From: Phoronis australis
Taxonomy: Eukaryota > Phoronida > Phoronidae
Direction: 5' to 3'
Assembly: GCA_002633005.1 (NCBI GenBank)
Contig: NMRA01000154.1
Coordinates: 383,210 to 445,209 of the forward strand
Length of the DNA stretch: 62,000 nucleotides
In this document: piece after piece, positions 1 through 12,300 of the stretch
Numbering within the stretch: position 1 is the first letter of the stretch
Layout of the letters: the number at the start of each line of letters is the position of its first letter
Notes under the pieces: model-generated
What the model saw: only the letters and a program-made list of their open reading frames with translations
Databases searched by the model: none
Told to the model about the DNA's origin: nothing
Position numbers and translations under genes: made by a program

Positions 1-2476
1 GATTTGACGTTTTTCAATTGTTGTCAACGTGATTCAGCTTAATAAAGTGATACCTAATTATTTATTGTCGCTTTTAATAATAGACTATGAGTTGAGAGCA
101 CCATCGTTCGCCAGTTTTTCTCGTAACGAGACAGAACACATGTTTATTTCCGGACTAACAGTACAGGTGTTCGTTCTTAAACAACTTGAGGCTGCTGTTA
201 CGCGATCATCTGATATTCAAGTTTTTACGCCCCGTCGGTGCTCCTTAATTATGCTCTTGAATATTTGGAAATTGTCTAAACCCCTGTATACACACCACAC
301 CTTTTCGTATGCGACTTTTCGTATGCTAAAAAGGGTGTGTGTAAGCAGATGTTCCAACAAGAATTTTTGCTGGTGGCGTGACTCATACCCAGATGTGCAC
401 AATATGGTTTCACGAAACTTATGTGCCAAGTTCATGTGACGAAATCGAGAAGGGTTTTTAATTAGCTTAAGAAAAACTCCAGAGACATGTTAAGTGCCAG
501 AAACTTACCAGGGTGCATGGAATTTCACTATTTGGCTACAAAAACAAAAAAAAATATCTTACATGGGAGCTTAGTTTTTGTGTACTAATGTGGCAGAGAC
601 GAATACGACTTCAATTTTTTACAAAAATACCTTACGTTTTGCGAGTTTATTTGTCACAGAAACCAAACGAACAAACTAATCGAAAATTCCGAACAGCGTT
701 TTTGAGGTAATTGATGAAGTTTTCATTTAAAAAAGGTTTCGTTAAAATCGACCGAGGGGTTACTTTGCTATGAATGTACCTTTCTTAAAAATGAAATTTT
801 TACTTAAAAAGGTTTTTACGTAAAAATAATAATGACAAATAAATACAAAAAGTATATTTATATTTCCTGGTCTTTGTTCTTTCAGAAAATATTTACTTTT
901 ACTAGTTGACAAAGCTTAGTTTTTTGATATAAGTGTTAGAATGGAGGCCACTAAATAAGGTTTGACATAACCTATAAGGAGGGGCATAGTATGGCAAGAT
1001 TATAGACAAGTTTAAGGCTGTAAAAATCCCATTTCTTATCCCTTTTCAAAATTCAAAAACCTTATCACGTGCAATTTTCAGGAATTTCAAAACAAAAAGT
1101 TAAAATATTGTTGTCACCCCCAGTGAGTTTATGATGGGAGTGATTATCTAAAGAACGATAACAACAGCAACCTGTGGCAATGTAAGTAACTACATGTACA
1201 ACTGCATGGTGTCTTTGAACAATGCTGACAAATAATTTGGAGATACGCCAATACCTGTGAAAGTGTTGAATAACTTTTATTTAAAAGTAAATCCATAAGA
1301 ATTTTCAGTTTGTAAAATATGCAAGTTGATACATGTACACTGAACCGTTAAATCATATTAAAAGTTCGTCTGAAACAATCCATCCGGGAATATGAAATTT
1401 GAAACATTAACTGAACAGTTGTGCAGCAGTGTGTAGTTTTGGCTTCGATGAATTTCATTGGTTTTCTTGGTCTATTTTCGTGTCTTAGCTTCTGCAATGG
1501 CAATAGTAATAGAACTATTCCCCCTTATTGACTCCAGCACAAGAAAGGAATGGTGGAAACTGCTGATTCGCTGAACTTAAGGTAAGGACTGTATCGCAAA
1601 AAGCAGATGTTACTCTACCAGTGAGGTAGCCTTCGTGCAAAGCTATGTACTAAATATATTTTGACGATAGTCTTCTCATTCAGCTAGCTGGCTGGCTACC
1701 AGGGAGGGAGAGACGATTGTGTCAGCAAAAAACACGTACTCGATATTAGGTCGCAATTTCCTGTAAAAATCTTAGTTCACATTGCAACCATAACGAAATG
1801 TTTTCTTTTGATCTGAATTAAATTTTTCGCTGATTATGTTGGATACGGCAATTGACCTATTTATGATGACCCAGAAACTAGCGAGGCCTAAAAATAGCCG
1901 CCTGATCACTGCGCGTCGGAATTTTCATCGGTAAATCTTTACTGCTTTTATAGCAGTAAAACTGCTTTTTCAGGGACGATGCCTTGGATCAATGTTTTAG
2001 GTAACCCAAATGAGCAAGCCTAATCCAATTTGCTTTTTTCCATGCGAATTCACTCTACCAGGAGCCTGTACATCAACCGTGAAATACAGCCTCTACTGTT
2101 ATATACGGATTGGATCTACTTTCATATATTTCATGCGCACACCCATCCTAAAAATGGGGGCTCGAATTTTTGAGAATGTGCACCTTTTACTAAAATTCAT
2201 GGGGAAGGTTCAGAGCAATGAATTGCCCATTCACCGAATTTAGGTAGTCCCTGCCTTTTTAGTAGACCTTTGTCTCGTTTTCCACCTTTTTTCTGAGTTT
2301 TGTTTCTCTGAGGTGTACCTGTTTTGCTCTCTTCACCAAATGGGGGGTGCGCGCATGTATTTAATAGCGTACTTCAATGCGTATTCCATGGCCGTATTGA
2401 CACATATACATGTATGGGACAAGTGTATATATAAATATACATGTAAATATATAAGTATAAATATATAAATAAGTAA

Positions 2477-2507
<31 letters not shown>

Positions 2508-3038
2508 GATATAGATATATATATAGATATATATATAGATATATACACTGTACATATACATATATGACACAGAAAGTAAGAGAAAAGACATCTTGGCAGT
2601 AAAGCAATGTCGTGTACTGAAATGAAGCGCCCCCATCGTCAATCGTCGTCATCACACTCAGGCTCGAAAAAAGGTTCAATATATTGTAGCACACAGACAA
2701 ATTTAACGTAACTTTAATTAAAATCGCCGCGGTTACCACCAGTTTTCTCAAATCCCCTCCCACACATTTTGTCAACTCTGTCTGTCCCTCTGTATATTGG
2801 CTATTTGCCATCCACCCCTGATACTGGCCCTCATTGGAAGCACACAACCTCCTGAGGACACGGTAATCATTCTAGAGGCATTTGCTTTGTCTACCATGCC
2901 CGTTTCTACTCCTTTGCTGCAGTAGTTATCAACAAATCCTTTATATTACATACCCTCACTCGCCTTGTTACTATCAGCAAGTATTATTCTCACAACCAGA
3001 ATATCGTGTTTATCAACTTCCGGCCATCATTTCCTCAC
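1..3038. other. Left flank: no exon recognised
   Basis: No convincing coding exon on either strand. A TA-rich microsatellite lies at 2479-2550. The terminal exon of the mosaic gene may be here, unrecognised, or beyond the window edge. Confidence 0.5.
2479..2550. repeat. (TA)n / (GATATA)n microsatellite
   Basis: About 70 bp of alternating AT with interspersed GATATA units. It creates several spurious Tyr/Ile-rich open frames. Confidence 0.95.
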
Positions 3039-3317
3039 CTATTAAACCGCATTGAAATTCCAGGTGGACTGTTCCGTAACTGTGACGTAGAGTTGTTACG
3101 TCGAGATCGCTGTCTGCATAGCTTGAGCTCCTGAACACGCATCTGGATTGATGCGCGACGTAGTCCGCGGACGCACAGGGAGTTTGGGCTTCACATAAGA
3201 TAGCACAGTCGTATTCACTGAAGACCGTGTTAGAAGAGCCAATGTCACCTTCGAACAAAATCACGTTTTCTAGAGAGACGACTTGGAATTCGTGGAATAC
3301 AGATTGGTTGCAAGCAC
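3039..3317 (-). CDS. Exon 13: PAN/apple-like domain
   Basis: 279 nt, phase 1 at both ends (TTTTACAG|GTGCTTG, TTAATAG|GTGAGG). The protein starts GACNQSVFHEFQVVSLENV, has the core DCAILCEAQTPCASADYVA with SRCVFR, and ends VHLEFQCGLIG. Six cysteines in PAN/apple spacing. It ends in phase 1 with an open frame, so at least one further exon is expected downstream. Confidence 0.8.
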
Positions 3318-6300
3318 CTGTAAAATAAAGCGATTTGATGAATCCAAATGTGAAATTCAAGTAAATCTCAAGATAGAAGTATTTAACAATTGGGAAGTCG
3401 GCTTCCTCTCCTGATTCTTTTGTCAAATTCCTGAGGTCCGTTTTATCAATATAAAAGCTTCAGTGAAAGGCGATCGTAGGCCCCCGATATATAGCGAATG
3501 CAACACCGTGTTATTTACAGTATAGGCACGAAGCAAATTCCAGTTAAGATAAATTTGACTGTGGGTTTGTAAAATAACATCGTCACAAACCCTCTTGAGA
3601 TACATGCACAACGGTTTTTGTTACGTCTGGGCGTACATTGTACGTGTACGACTTGTCATAAAAGGGGTCCAGGAACCTCAAAACTTAACTTCAGGTCGTC
3701 ATAATACATCAAAGGCAAAAAAATACTAGACTGCAATATACAAAGAAAGCTAGAAAGGACAATCAGTGACAAAAACTCTGGCTTTTCCTTCGGCTTCTGT
3801 CACAGTGGAAGTGTGCGCTACCACAGAAGGCATGATCTCAGCCGTTCCCAGCAGTGCGTGCCCATACAAAAAGTAGCACAAAACAGACAGCCGATCGATC
3901 ACGAGGCATGGCCTGTTTGGCAACACTTTCGTTACATATGCGTAGGAAGCAATAATTTTTGCCAATTTAAAATAACCCTCTCCGAAATGGTGTGTTTTGG
4001 TGGACGTATGGTGATAAAATGCTTACATTTGAATATCAGTTGCCAAATCCAGAGAGGCAGCGAATACATGTAGAAGCTCCGGTGCCCCTTTCTAACAACA
4101 CGAGATTAGGCAGTGTACGGGGGACTACGGAACCGTAACATTTCAAAGTTTAATAGTTAAAAGTATGACTTTAATAAAGTGAAGCTTTCTCAAACTGGGG
4201 CGGACCCAGGATTTTGAGTTGGTTGGCCTGGGCAGAGAAACAGCCAGACATTCACACCCCCGAACTGCCAAATGGAATCTGGGAGGATTAGCCCCCCCAC
4301 CCGTTAAATCCGACACTGCTGAAGTGGATCTTATGTCTCATTTGAACCCTCGAAATTACGCGAATCTCGTAATCAAAGTTTCCATTACGATGTTACATCG
4401 GTAGTTGCTTCTTACATTACGTTTATATCCATTTAAACATAATTTGGGCAGTGAAACTCAGAGTGTAACTCTTAGAGCAATTATTCTCTAAAGCTCGAAG
4501 TTATACCCTCAACGCGCAACCGCGTGTCACCATGGGTGGCGCAGCACTGAAAAAAGTGGGGGCTATAGCCTCCTCAGCACCCCTGTGGTGCACAGCCTAT
4601 AGACCATGCGTGGCCCAGCACTGAAAAATGGAATGGGGACGAGGGGGCATGGAACTGGGGGTGTTCCGAGTCACCACAATGAATAACAAAGCAACAAACC
4701 TCGCCAATGTCATCGCAACGCGTTGTGTTGGCTATGATTATTGATATCATGCGCCAAACAACGTGTTTTAACACCCTTTACTCCGATATTGGCAAGTGGG
4801 AAAATGATATAGCAATTGATGTGATGTTTACTCGACTGATTGTGATACGTGAAGTGAGTGTTGGCGGGACAGAAACATTCCTCCTCCTGGTGGGTTGATA
4901 AGTCAGAGACACAGTCGGCGCCGCCGTTCGCAGGGGCTGGGTTGTTGCACAGTTTGGAACGCCACCTTGAACTACACGGTAGACATTGCTGCTGCCACGG
5001 TCCGTAGTATGTTGACCAACCTCCGTTCACTGAAGAAATGAACCACTCATTCTATATTTGCTACGTGACATGCACTTGACAGTAACTGGTGACTAGCCTG
5101 AAGTTGTTTTCAAAACCAATTCTTAATCTCTTGCAAAATGAACCAAGTTTACGTATTTGTTTAATTATGCTCTAGTTTGGCAAGCTAATAACTGTCAATC
5201 AACAAGCTCTACTTGTATTATCACAACATTAATCATCACGAAAAAACGTCAAATAACCAGTGCAACGGATCTCACTACTTGTTTAACATTTTCCAGGAGC
5301 ATTCGATAATTACCAATCGTCCCAGATCCGTATTCACATATGAATCCCTTTTCCTCATCACAATGGAGTGGTATCCACTCAAAGACGTCAATTACGGCAC
5401 AAGTGGCTTTATATTCCTCACTCTCGTTGGAGGTCCAAGGGTTCCACGCGAGACTGGCGCCATTTTCCCACTTCCAGTCTCTGCCCTTGTCCGTGTCGTT
5501 GTCTCGTATACCGACAAACCGCTTGACTTCCGTTACCGTCGGACTTTTGTAATTGTGAATGCTGAAAGTTCAAATTCAACAACCAAAGTGGTTTTTTGGT
5601 GATTTTTAATGATTTGCAGACAACTTTGCAGAGTTAAAGGTGGAAGTTCTTCATTTGTGACTCTATAAGTGGAGCTCTGAGGCTTTGCATAATATGTATC
5701 AGATAATGAAACGACCTCAGAAATGAAAAGCGTTGCTTGTTGAAATGTCATTTTAGAAGAAAAATCCTAGTATTCAGCCGAGTTGCAAGATATAATGTTT
5801 CTTTATTTCAAATTTCTTGTAGATTTCAAAAGACCGTACATTTTGTATAAAAGGTCCTTCCTTCCAACTGCAGCCTAAACAAAATGTGGTCGGACTTACT
5901 TTGGTTTGTACTAACACGTAATTTTTGTTTTACATACTGAATTAGAAGGAAATGTCCATTAGATAGACTATTACACGTACCTTCAAATTTTTGGTGACGG
6001 ACCATAAAATGTCCACAAATTGAACGAAAGTAAATTCTGCTTTTTATAAATTTCAACAATTGATAAGAAAAATGATTATTTCGAAGATTTTTATTTTTGC
6101 TTTTGGCGGTACACCTAATGATAGCAGGGAAATAAATTATGCCATTTAAAATTTGATGGCAAAAATACTATTTTGGTGCAATTTTAAACTGACACTAATT
6201 GTGCAAATTACATTTTGCGAAAATAGAAGACTACATTTTAGTGCAATTTTTCGTTTCATAAACGGTAGCCTGAGGTCTGAAAAACCACTTCAGATGAACG

Positions 6301-9300
6301 CAGCCCTACTGTAGTTGAATTCAAGTTATCGAAACCACAAAATCCTCAAAGTCAAACTGAAATAACAAGAAAATTGGAGTGTTTTGCATCGCCTGGTGTA
6401 ATTACGACGTTTGTTGGGAATATTGTTGATATGATTCGTCAAATGTGCTGAGTATGTCGTTGAGATGATATGTTTCGTCAGTTCTACAGAGGATGTTGTC
6501 CAGTTGATATGGTTCGTCAGTTATACACAGGATGTCGTCTAGGCGAATGATTCGTAATGTTTAAACAACTCCAATACCCAGATCTATTTGCCAACTGCTG
6601 ATTTTAAAAATGCCAGATTCACTATTTGTAATTAAGTCGCAGCAAGCCTTGCATTTCCTCGATGCGCCTTTTTTCAAAGAACAAATTAAAAATTAAAGTG
6701 CTAAACGGTGTCGAATGAAGATTTGTTGATTCTTCATGTATATCGACAACGGAGACACGCTGTTAGGTGTCAAAACTCCGTTTTGTCTTCCGTTATATCC
6801 GTGCGTGCGTTCAGTAGACGCTAGGACCTACGCTAGGACCTAGCTAAAACCTAGTCAAAGTCACGTGTTCGTATTTACAATGCACGGCAATATCTCACGT
6901 AATCTCGCGAAGTCTTGCTTTTTAGCGAGGTCCAAGCGTTACTGAACGGGAGGCTGATGCTCGCCAATCAAAGACGCTAATCCAGATAGCTGAACAAGCA
7001 CAAAATCCTAGAAAGACAACAAATGTGTGTGCCAGGTAACAGTCTCACTTTTACGCAAAGCTCCCCAAGAAGTTTTACCTGTTTTAACGTAGACCGAAAT
7101 GGTACCAAAATGACTTAGCCCTGTTTCATAAAATTTTTTCAAAACCAATTTCAAGAAAGAACGATGAGACCGAAGGTTAATCTACTACGCAGTAGGCTTA
7201 AGTTTGGAATTCTGCGAATTTGACAAAAGGTGGCGAAAGTGTANGTGAGCCAAACTTTGATAAGTTTATTGTGGACTTGTCTAAAGTGTTGGAGCTATTT
7301 AGAAGGTGCCAGGTGTGTGGGGCGAGGGAGTCACTCGACACGGTGTAAGCAGTTTGGGTGCTCAGGTCACCATCCATTGGGAGTGTGTCGCGGGACACTC
7401 TGGCAAGTGGGACAGTTGTTCCTCTGTCCGTGGTATGCCAGAGGTCCACTTAACCACGTCCAGTAGTGGCTTGGCCTCGTCGAACTCTGAACAGCACAAG
7501 CATTCCATTGAGGTAGGCATAACAACGCACACAGTGCATTTGCACCAAGAGGTGTCACCACGTCTGTCTTCAGTAGCCGCCTCGTTTCTCTCAACACCTG
7601 CCTGTGCCTGTGCGTACTCTGCCTCGTTATACTCGGGCTCAAACATGTACCCACCCACTGAATGTCCGTTAAAAAATTCCTCGTCACCACTGCAGTGAAC
7701 AAGGTCTCCGTCACTCACACTACTGTCACTGTGATACGGGTCCCCAACTCCAGCCATTTTCAGGCTTACAACACACTAAACAATCCCTAAATCCAACGTA
7801 GTTGAGTTCTGTACTAACCTATCTTGCCGCAGAATACTCGCCGATGGAAAGTGGTGGCGACAATTGTTGAAAGAGACCACAAAACAAAAGTAGAATATAA
7901 CAGATTCGCACGGTAAAGTCAACGCAAAACCAAGTGGCGGGAAACGCTTGCCTCCTAAAACGTCACTTCCGGAGTAGCGGACGAGCAATTTATAAATTTA
8001 CGAAAAGCTGTAATTAAGTGGAAAATATGTCTAGGATAACCAACCAACCTTATTTTAGCTCAAAATGACATGGAAAAAGGTTGCCTTCGCCTTTAAGATC
8101 TAATACCAAAGTTTGACTTCGTGTTCATGGTACGGTTTCTTCTCAATTTTTGTGTTTGTTCTTAACATACCCCGAGTTTTGGTCTTAACTTAGACTAATT
8201 TTAGTCTTAAGCATGCGCACAGCCGGGGGGAGCTTGAATGAGCCTATTCGAGCCCCCCCTCCCTTATTTGGGGAAGTGGCCAAAAGGTCCGCTTCAGAGA
8301 AACAAAAACGCCGAAAAAAGGAGAAACGAGCCCAAAGTACGCTAAAAAGATTAGGAACTACCAAATTTCTGCAAATGCACAATTCATAGCTCTGAACGTA
8401 TCCCATAAAAGGTCCACAATCTCAAAAAATTCGAGCATCCATTTTTAGGCTGTATGCGCGCAATTTTCGTAAAACGGGCCCCTGTTCACTTCTGTTAAAT
8501 TGAGTTTTCACTACTGAGAAGTCTCCCGTCGTGGAAATTAGATAACCACGTCTACTTATTCTTCTGTCAAGTCCACAAATCAATCGATATGCATTTCCCC
8601 ACAATTTTAGCGGACGTGTCGACAAATTCAGCACCGGGAAATCGTGCGCTCACTTCAGAATGAGTTCTGACACTGCGTCAAACTCCTGGTAGCTCGTTAT
8701 GTAGGTCAGGTGACTAGATCGTTGACTACAATACTGTTTAGCGTTGACCTGTGTCATCACAAAAGATTCGGGGGACACAAAGTAGCAGCCGCCGTCACTT
8801 GCTGGTTGAAAATGTGGTGGACAGGCTGAAATGAGACGTACTGTATGAGAACTGAAATCAGTGTCGGATTTGGGGGGCAAGGGGGCCATGGCGAAAAAAG
8901 CACTACTCCGAAGGTCCACTAGTTCGAAAAAACACTATTACAAAGAAACCCACACCTCCTCCAAGTATGAGCGCAATTGTTTCATTTTATAACATTAATA
9001 CGATACATGTATAGATCTTTAGGCCAAACGAGCTTCAAAGAAGATACGGTGCAGATGTAGTTAACTATAAAGACAATATAAAAGGCAGACACTGCCGTTG
9101 GACTTCATTGTGCAAATTTTATTTTTCAGTGTGTGGAAATTTTGATACTAAGTAACAAATTAATAACCATTAGTGAAATTGGGAGAAAATTTATGAAGGT
9201 GGGGTAAGAAAAAAATCAGTTGTAGGCCTTCGGCGAAGTGTTATTCGAAGTAGTGGGCTTTGGAAGTAGTAGGCTTTGGGATCAGTGACCTGTTAAACTA

Positions 9301-12300
9301 TGGAAAAATGGGATCCACTCAACAGAGTGCGTGACAGTCAGATAATGATGCTCAGATTACTGGTAGGAATGTGCACCCATTAATGAAATGTCATTGCGAC
9401 TGCGTGGTTTTTCAAAGACCCAGTATGCAGCAGGTGGTCCTAATGAAGATTAAATCTCATTCAGTTTGTTATGTGAATTATTTGAAAGCAGAAACCTGGG
9501 TTGCGCTCCGTATATCCTGCAACTTTGGCTTGATTTAGCCAGAAACGTTATCAATTACAAGTTCAAGGCATTCTCTCATTGGCTCTGGTAAACACTATTG
9601 CATCAGTACAGCCCGCATATTTTTGATTTCGGGATACCCCTTAATTCCCTAAAAATAAACATCATGTTCGTCAACAAAAGATTAACTCGGGCATGCACAG
9701 TGGCGTCCACCCCATATTAATGGTGTCATGGCGTTCACTTTTTAGGAGCACTTTAGTGACATGGTGGAGCTGGGAAGGACCGTACAAATTGCGGCGGTAC
9801 CACGCTAGGATGCAGTTCGATGCCCTTATACCAGTGAAACTTTCTGAAAGTGAATGGTTGAACGGCGTGGCTGTAAAGTTTACTTATCGGGTTAAAGCAT
9901 TACTTTCATGCACCTTTGTACTTAAGATTCGAACACAAGCTGTATTAGCATTTGAGTCTAGCGAAGAACTGTGACATGGCTCTTGATTGGTTAATCCCAA
10001 GAGGTCAGATAGATGTACTTTTAACATAGTGACTTGTGAAGTGCATGTTTCCTATCGTAACTGTGGTAAAATGAGGCCTAATACAGGTGATAAACGCTGG
10101 GATGACAGTTGAGTTCACCTTATTGTGTCTAACATTTCACTCAAGCTAAAACATTTATCTCGTGTTGTTCAAACAGGAAAACTTAGCATAAAAGAAAGAA
10201 ACGGGAGTTAAATGAAAAAAAATCGAGAGGTGTGAGAAATAGTTTGAAATTGTTAAATACGCCTTCAAATCAGGTCGTATCCTAGCAGAGAAAATGATTG
10301 TCTCGTTTACAAGAAGTCAATCAACCTCAAAATGTTAATAGAGTGTTGGTTCCAGACACACCTTGTGCCATTGTTTAATTATCGCCATCTCGACAATTTG
10401 GGTTTTTCTAGTACTGAGGTAATTAGGATTAACGAACTAGTAGTTAGCGACTCTCACCTGACTTCCCTATGTCTGAGCATTGGTATTCTACGTGTAGTTT
10501 GGTGGCATTAGCCTTGTAAATCAACGAAACGTCCACTCTCGATAGCCAATTTTGATCCAGCATCGCACAATAAGATGTTGCCGCGTCGTAGTCGACAGAC
10601 GCGCACGAGATATCCTTAATGCATAGACTTAAACACGACTTCCAGCTGTTGGCCGTGGCTAAACTAACTTGCACACTCCCCGCCAATTCGCGCCGTGTTT
10701 GGAAGTACACTTGCAGTTGTTGTCCAGGCTCACAGAGGTCTTAAATTGAATAAGAACAATATAACGATGTAGATATAGATATTCATGTGATCAATCTCGT
10801 ATAGAAGATACAGTAAAAGCATGGGAAGCTAGGCAAAAATGCAATGTGGAAATTGTGGGCTATAGAGAGATTCGACTGCACGCGAAGGCGTGAGTAACCT
10901 TAGGAAAAAAAGGTTCGCCCTGCCGATTCCGTTACATGTATGCCCAGTTACGTTGTGACGCTGTAGTCAACAAGAAAATAACAGATTTGGGTTTGACGTT
11001 CTTGGAAGATGACGTCAATTGTTAGTGGTAAGCTAATCCGCACATACAAATACACAAAACATACCGAGAGTGGCGTAGATGAAATGATATCCCACGAGAC
11101 ATTATTCTGCGTATTATTAGCGACATGACCGTCACGGATTTGAATTTGTCGTTGAGTTTAAAAATGTTGAGCTGAGAGACGCAATTATTAGTTTACGATG
11201 GCGTGTTATGTCTCTGCATTGAAAATCTCAACCAAAAACTGGAGGGAAGGCAGCGCTTTATGTGTATATATACATGTATAACCTGACGTCACAGTGGCAA
11301 TGATGAGCGCACCCTGACGGTAAATGCTTTCCTTCTGACCAATGCGGGGCTGAGTTCTCTACACTGCAACATGTCAGCTGGAACATGCCGAAATTTCTTC
11401 AATTATAGTACGGAAATAATGAATCCAACCCTGTAATTCAACACTCCAATCTCGCGGATCAATCAATTCAGTGGCCGTTCCTTTGCTAGGATAGGCTAGT
11501 ACGCACATACACGTACTAGCATACTCTCGAAGCACTAGTTTTTCACACGTGTGATTTCAGTAACGTCGACTCTCGAAACCTCCCTTTTCTCACAAGAAAC
11601 TAAGTCCGTGGAATGCTCACCGGGAGCGCGTTCCATAGATAATTTATAGAAGTAAGATCGCTCAAGACAACGTAAAATCAATGTCACTACATTGCGATTA
11701 TGCTCGAAAAATTGCTAGAGTGCCCTATCAAAATGGCGGCCACTCAACTGATTGAACGGTGATACCGACCTGTTGCATTGAGGGATATAATTCCACGTTT
11801 CCATTCCGTAAGTACCGTAAATGCTCTGCGAATGCCCCAGCCTACGGAACTCAGTATTGCTACAAACATTTTAAGTCTTGTCAGCACGACGCCATCCGAG
11901 ACTGACTTATTCCGACACTTACATGTGGTGCTGCTAGGTTGAGAAAGGTTGCAGTGGTAGAAGTAGGTGGTTCACGGGGTGACACCGCGTGCGTAGTTTG
12001 CTGAATACTCATGACAACTAGTTTCATGTTTCGCTCCCCTCGCTGCATATAAGGGCAAGACGCTGTGATAGTGTTTGTTTTTGTCTAAGTAGAAGTTGCT
12101 CACCGGAACTTAAATACACTGCCTTCCTGTACACGCTACAGCATGTGTTGACCAACGTCGAGGCGAGCCATACGTCGGACGTAAAAATCAAACATCTGTG
12201 TGCAATGAAGTTCCACTCCACTCCAAAGCACGATGCATTCCTCTCGCAGGCTTTATAGCAAGATCTCACGTTGTCGGAAGGCTCCACTGAATTCTGCTCC

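Larger units (their letters stand above)
7245..8092. mobile_element. Kolobok-like DNA transposon fragment, right end intact
   Basis: The right end matches the terminal inverted repeat of the element at 40530-41865 (TCACTTCCGGAGTAG ... AGGTTGCCTTCGCCT) and is followed by TTAA at 8093-8096. The left part matches the interior of that element (AGTTTGATAAGTTTATTGTG), beginning exactly after the ambiguous base at 7244, so the left end is missing or hidden by a contig join. It carries a plus-strand cysteine-rich transposase piece (7245-7480) and a minus-strand P2X7-C-like ORF. Confidence 0.75.
5562..8653. other. Intron within the C-type lectin domain
   Basis: About 3.1 kb. It contains a degenerate tandem repeat near 6420-6560 (GATATG.TTCGTCAGTT..ACA.AGGATGT units of about 52 bp), a CTAGGACC-family element at 6805-6950 and the Kolobok fragment at 7245-8092. 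Confidence 0.5.

Noticed and set aside
2333-2847. Tyr/Ile-rich minus-strand ORFs
   Set aside because: They are translations of the TA microsatellite and show no other coding signal.
5213-5602. 129-codon plus-strand ORF
   Set aside because: It is the antisense of the C-type lectin exon at 5561-5314, which has clear domain and splice evidence.
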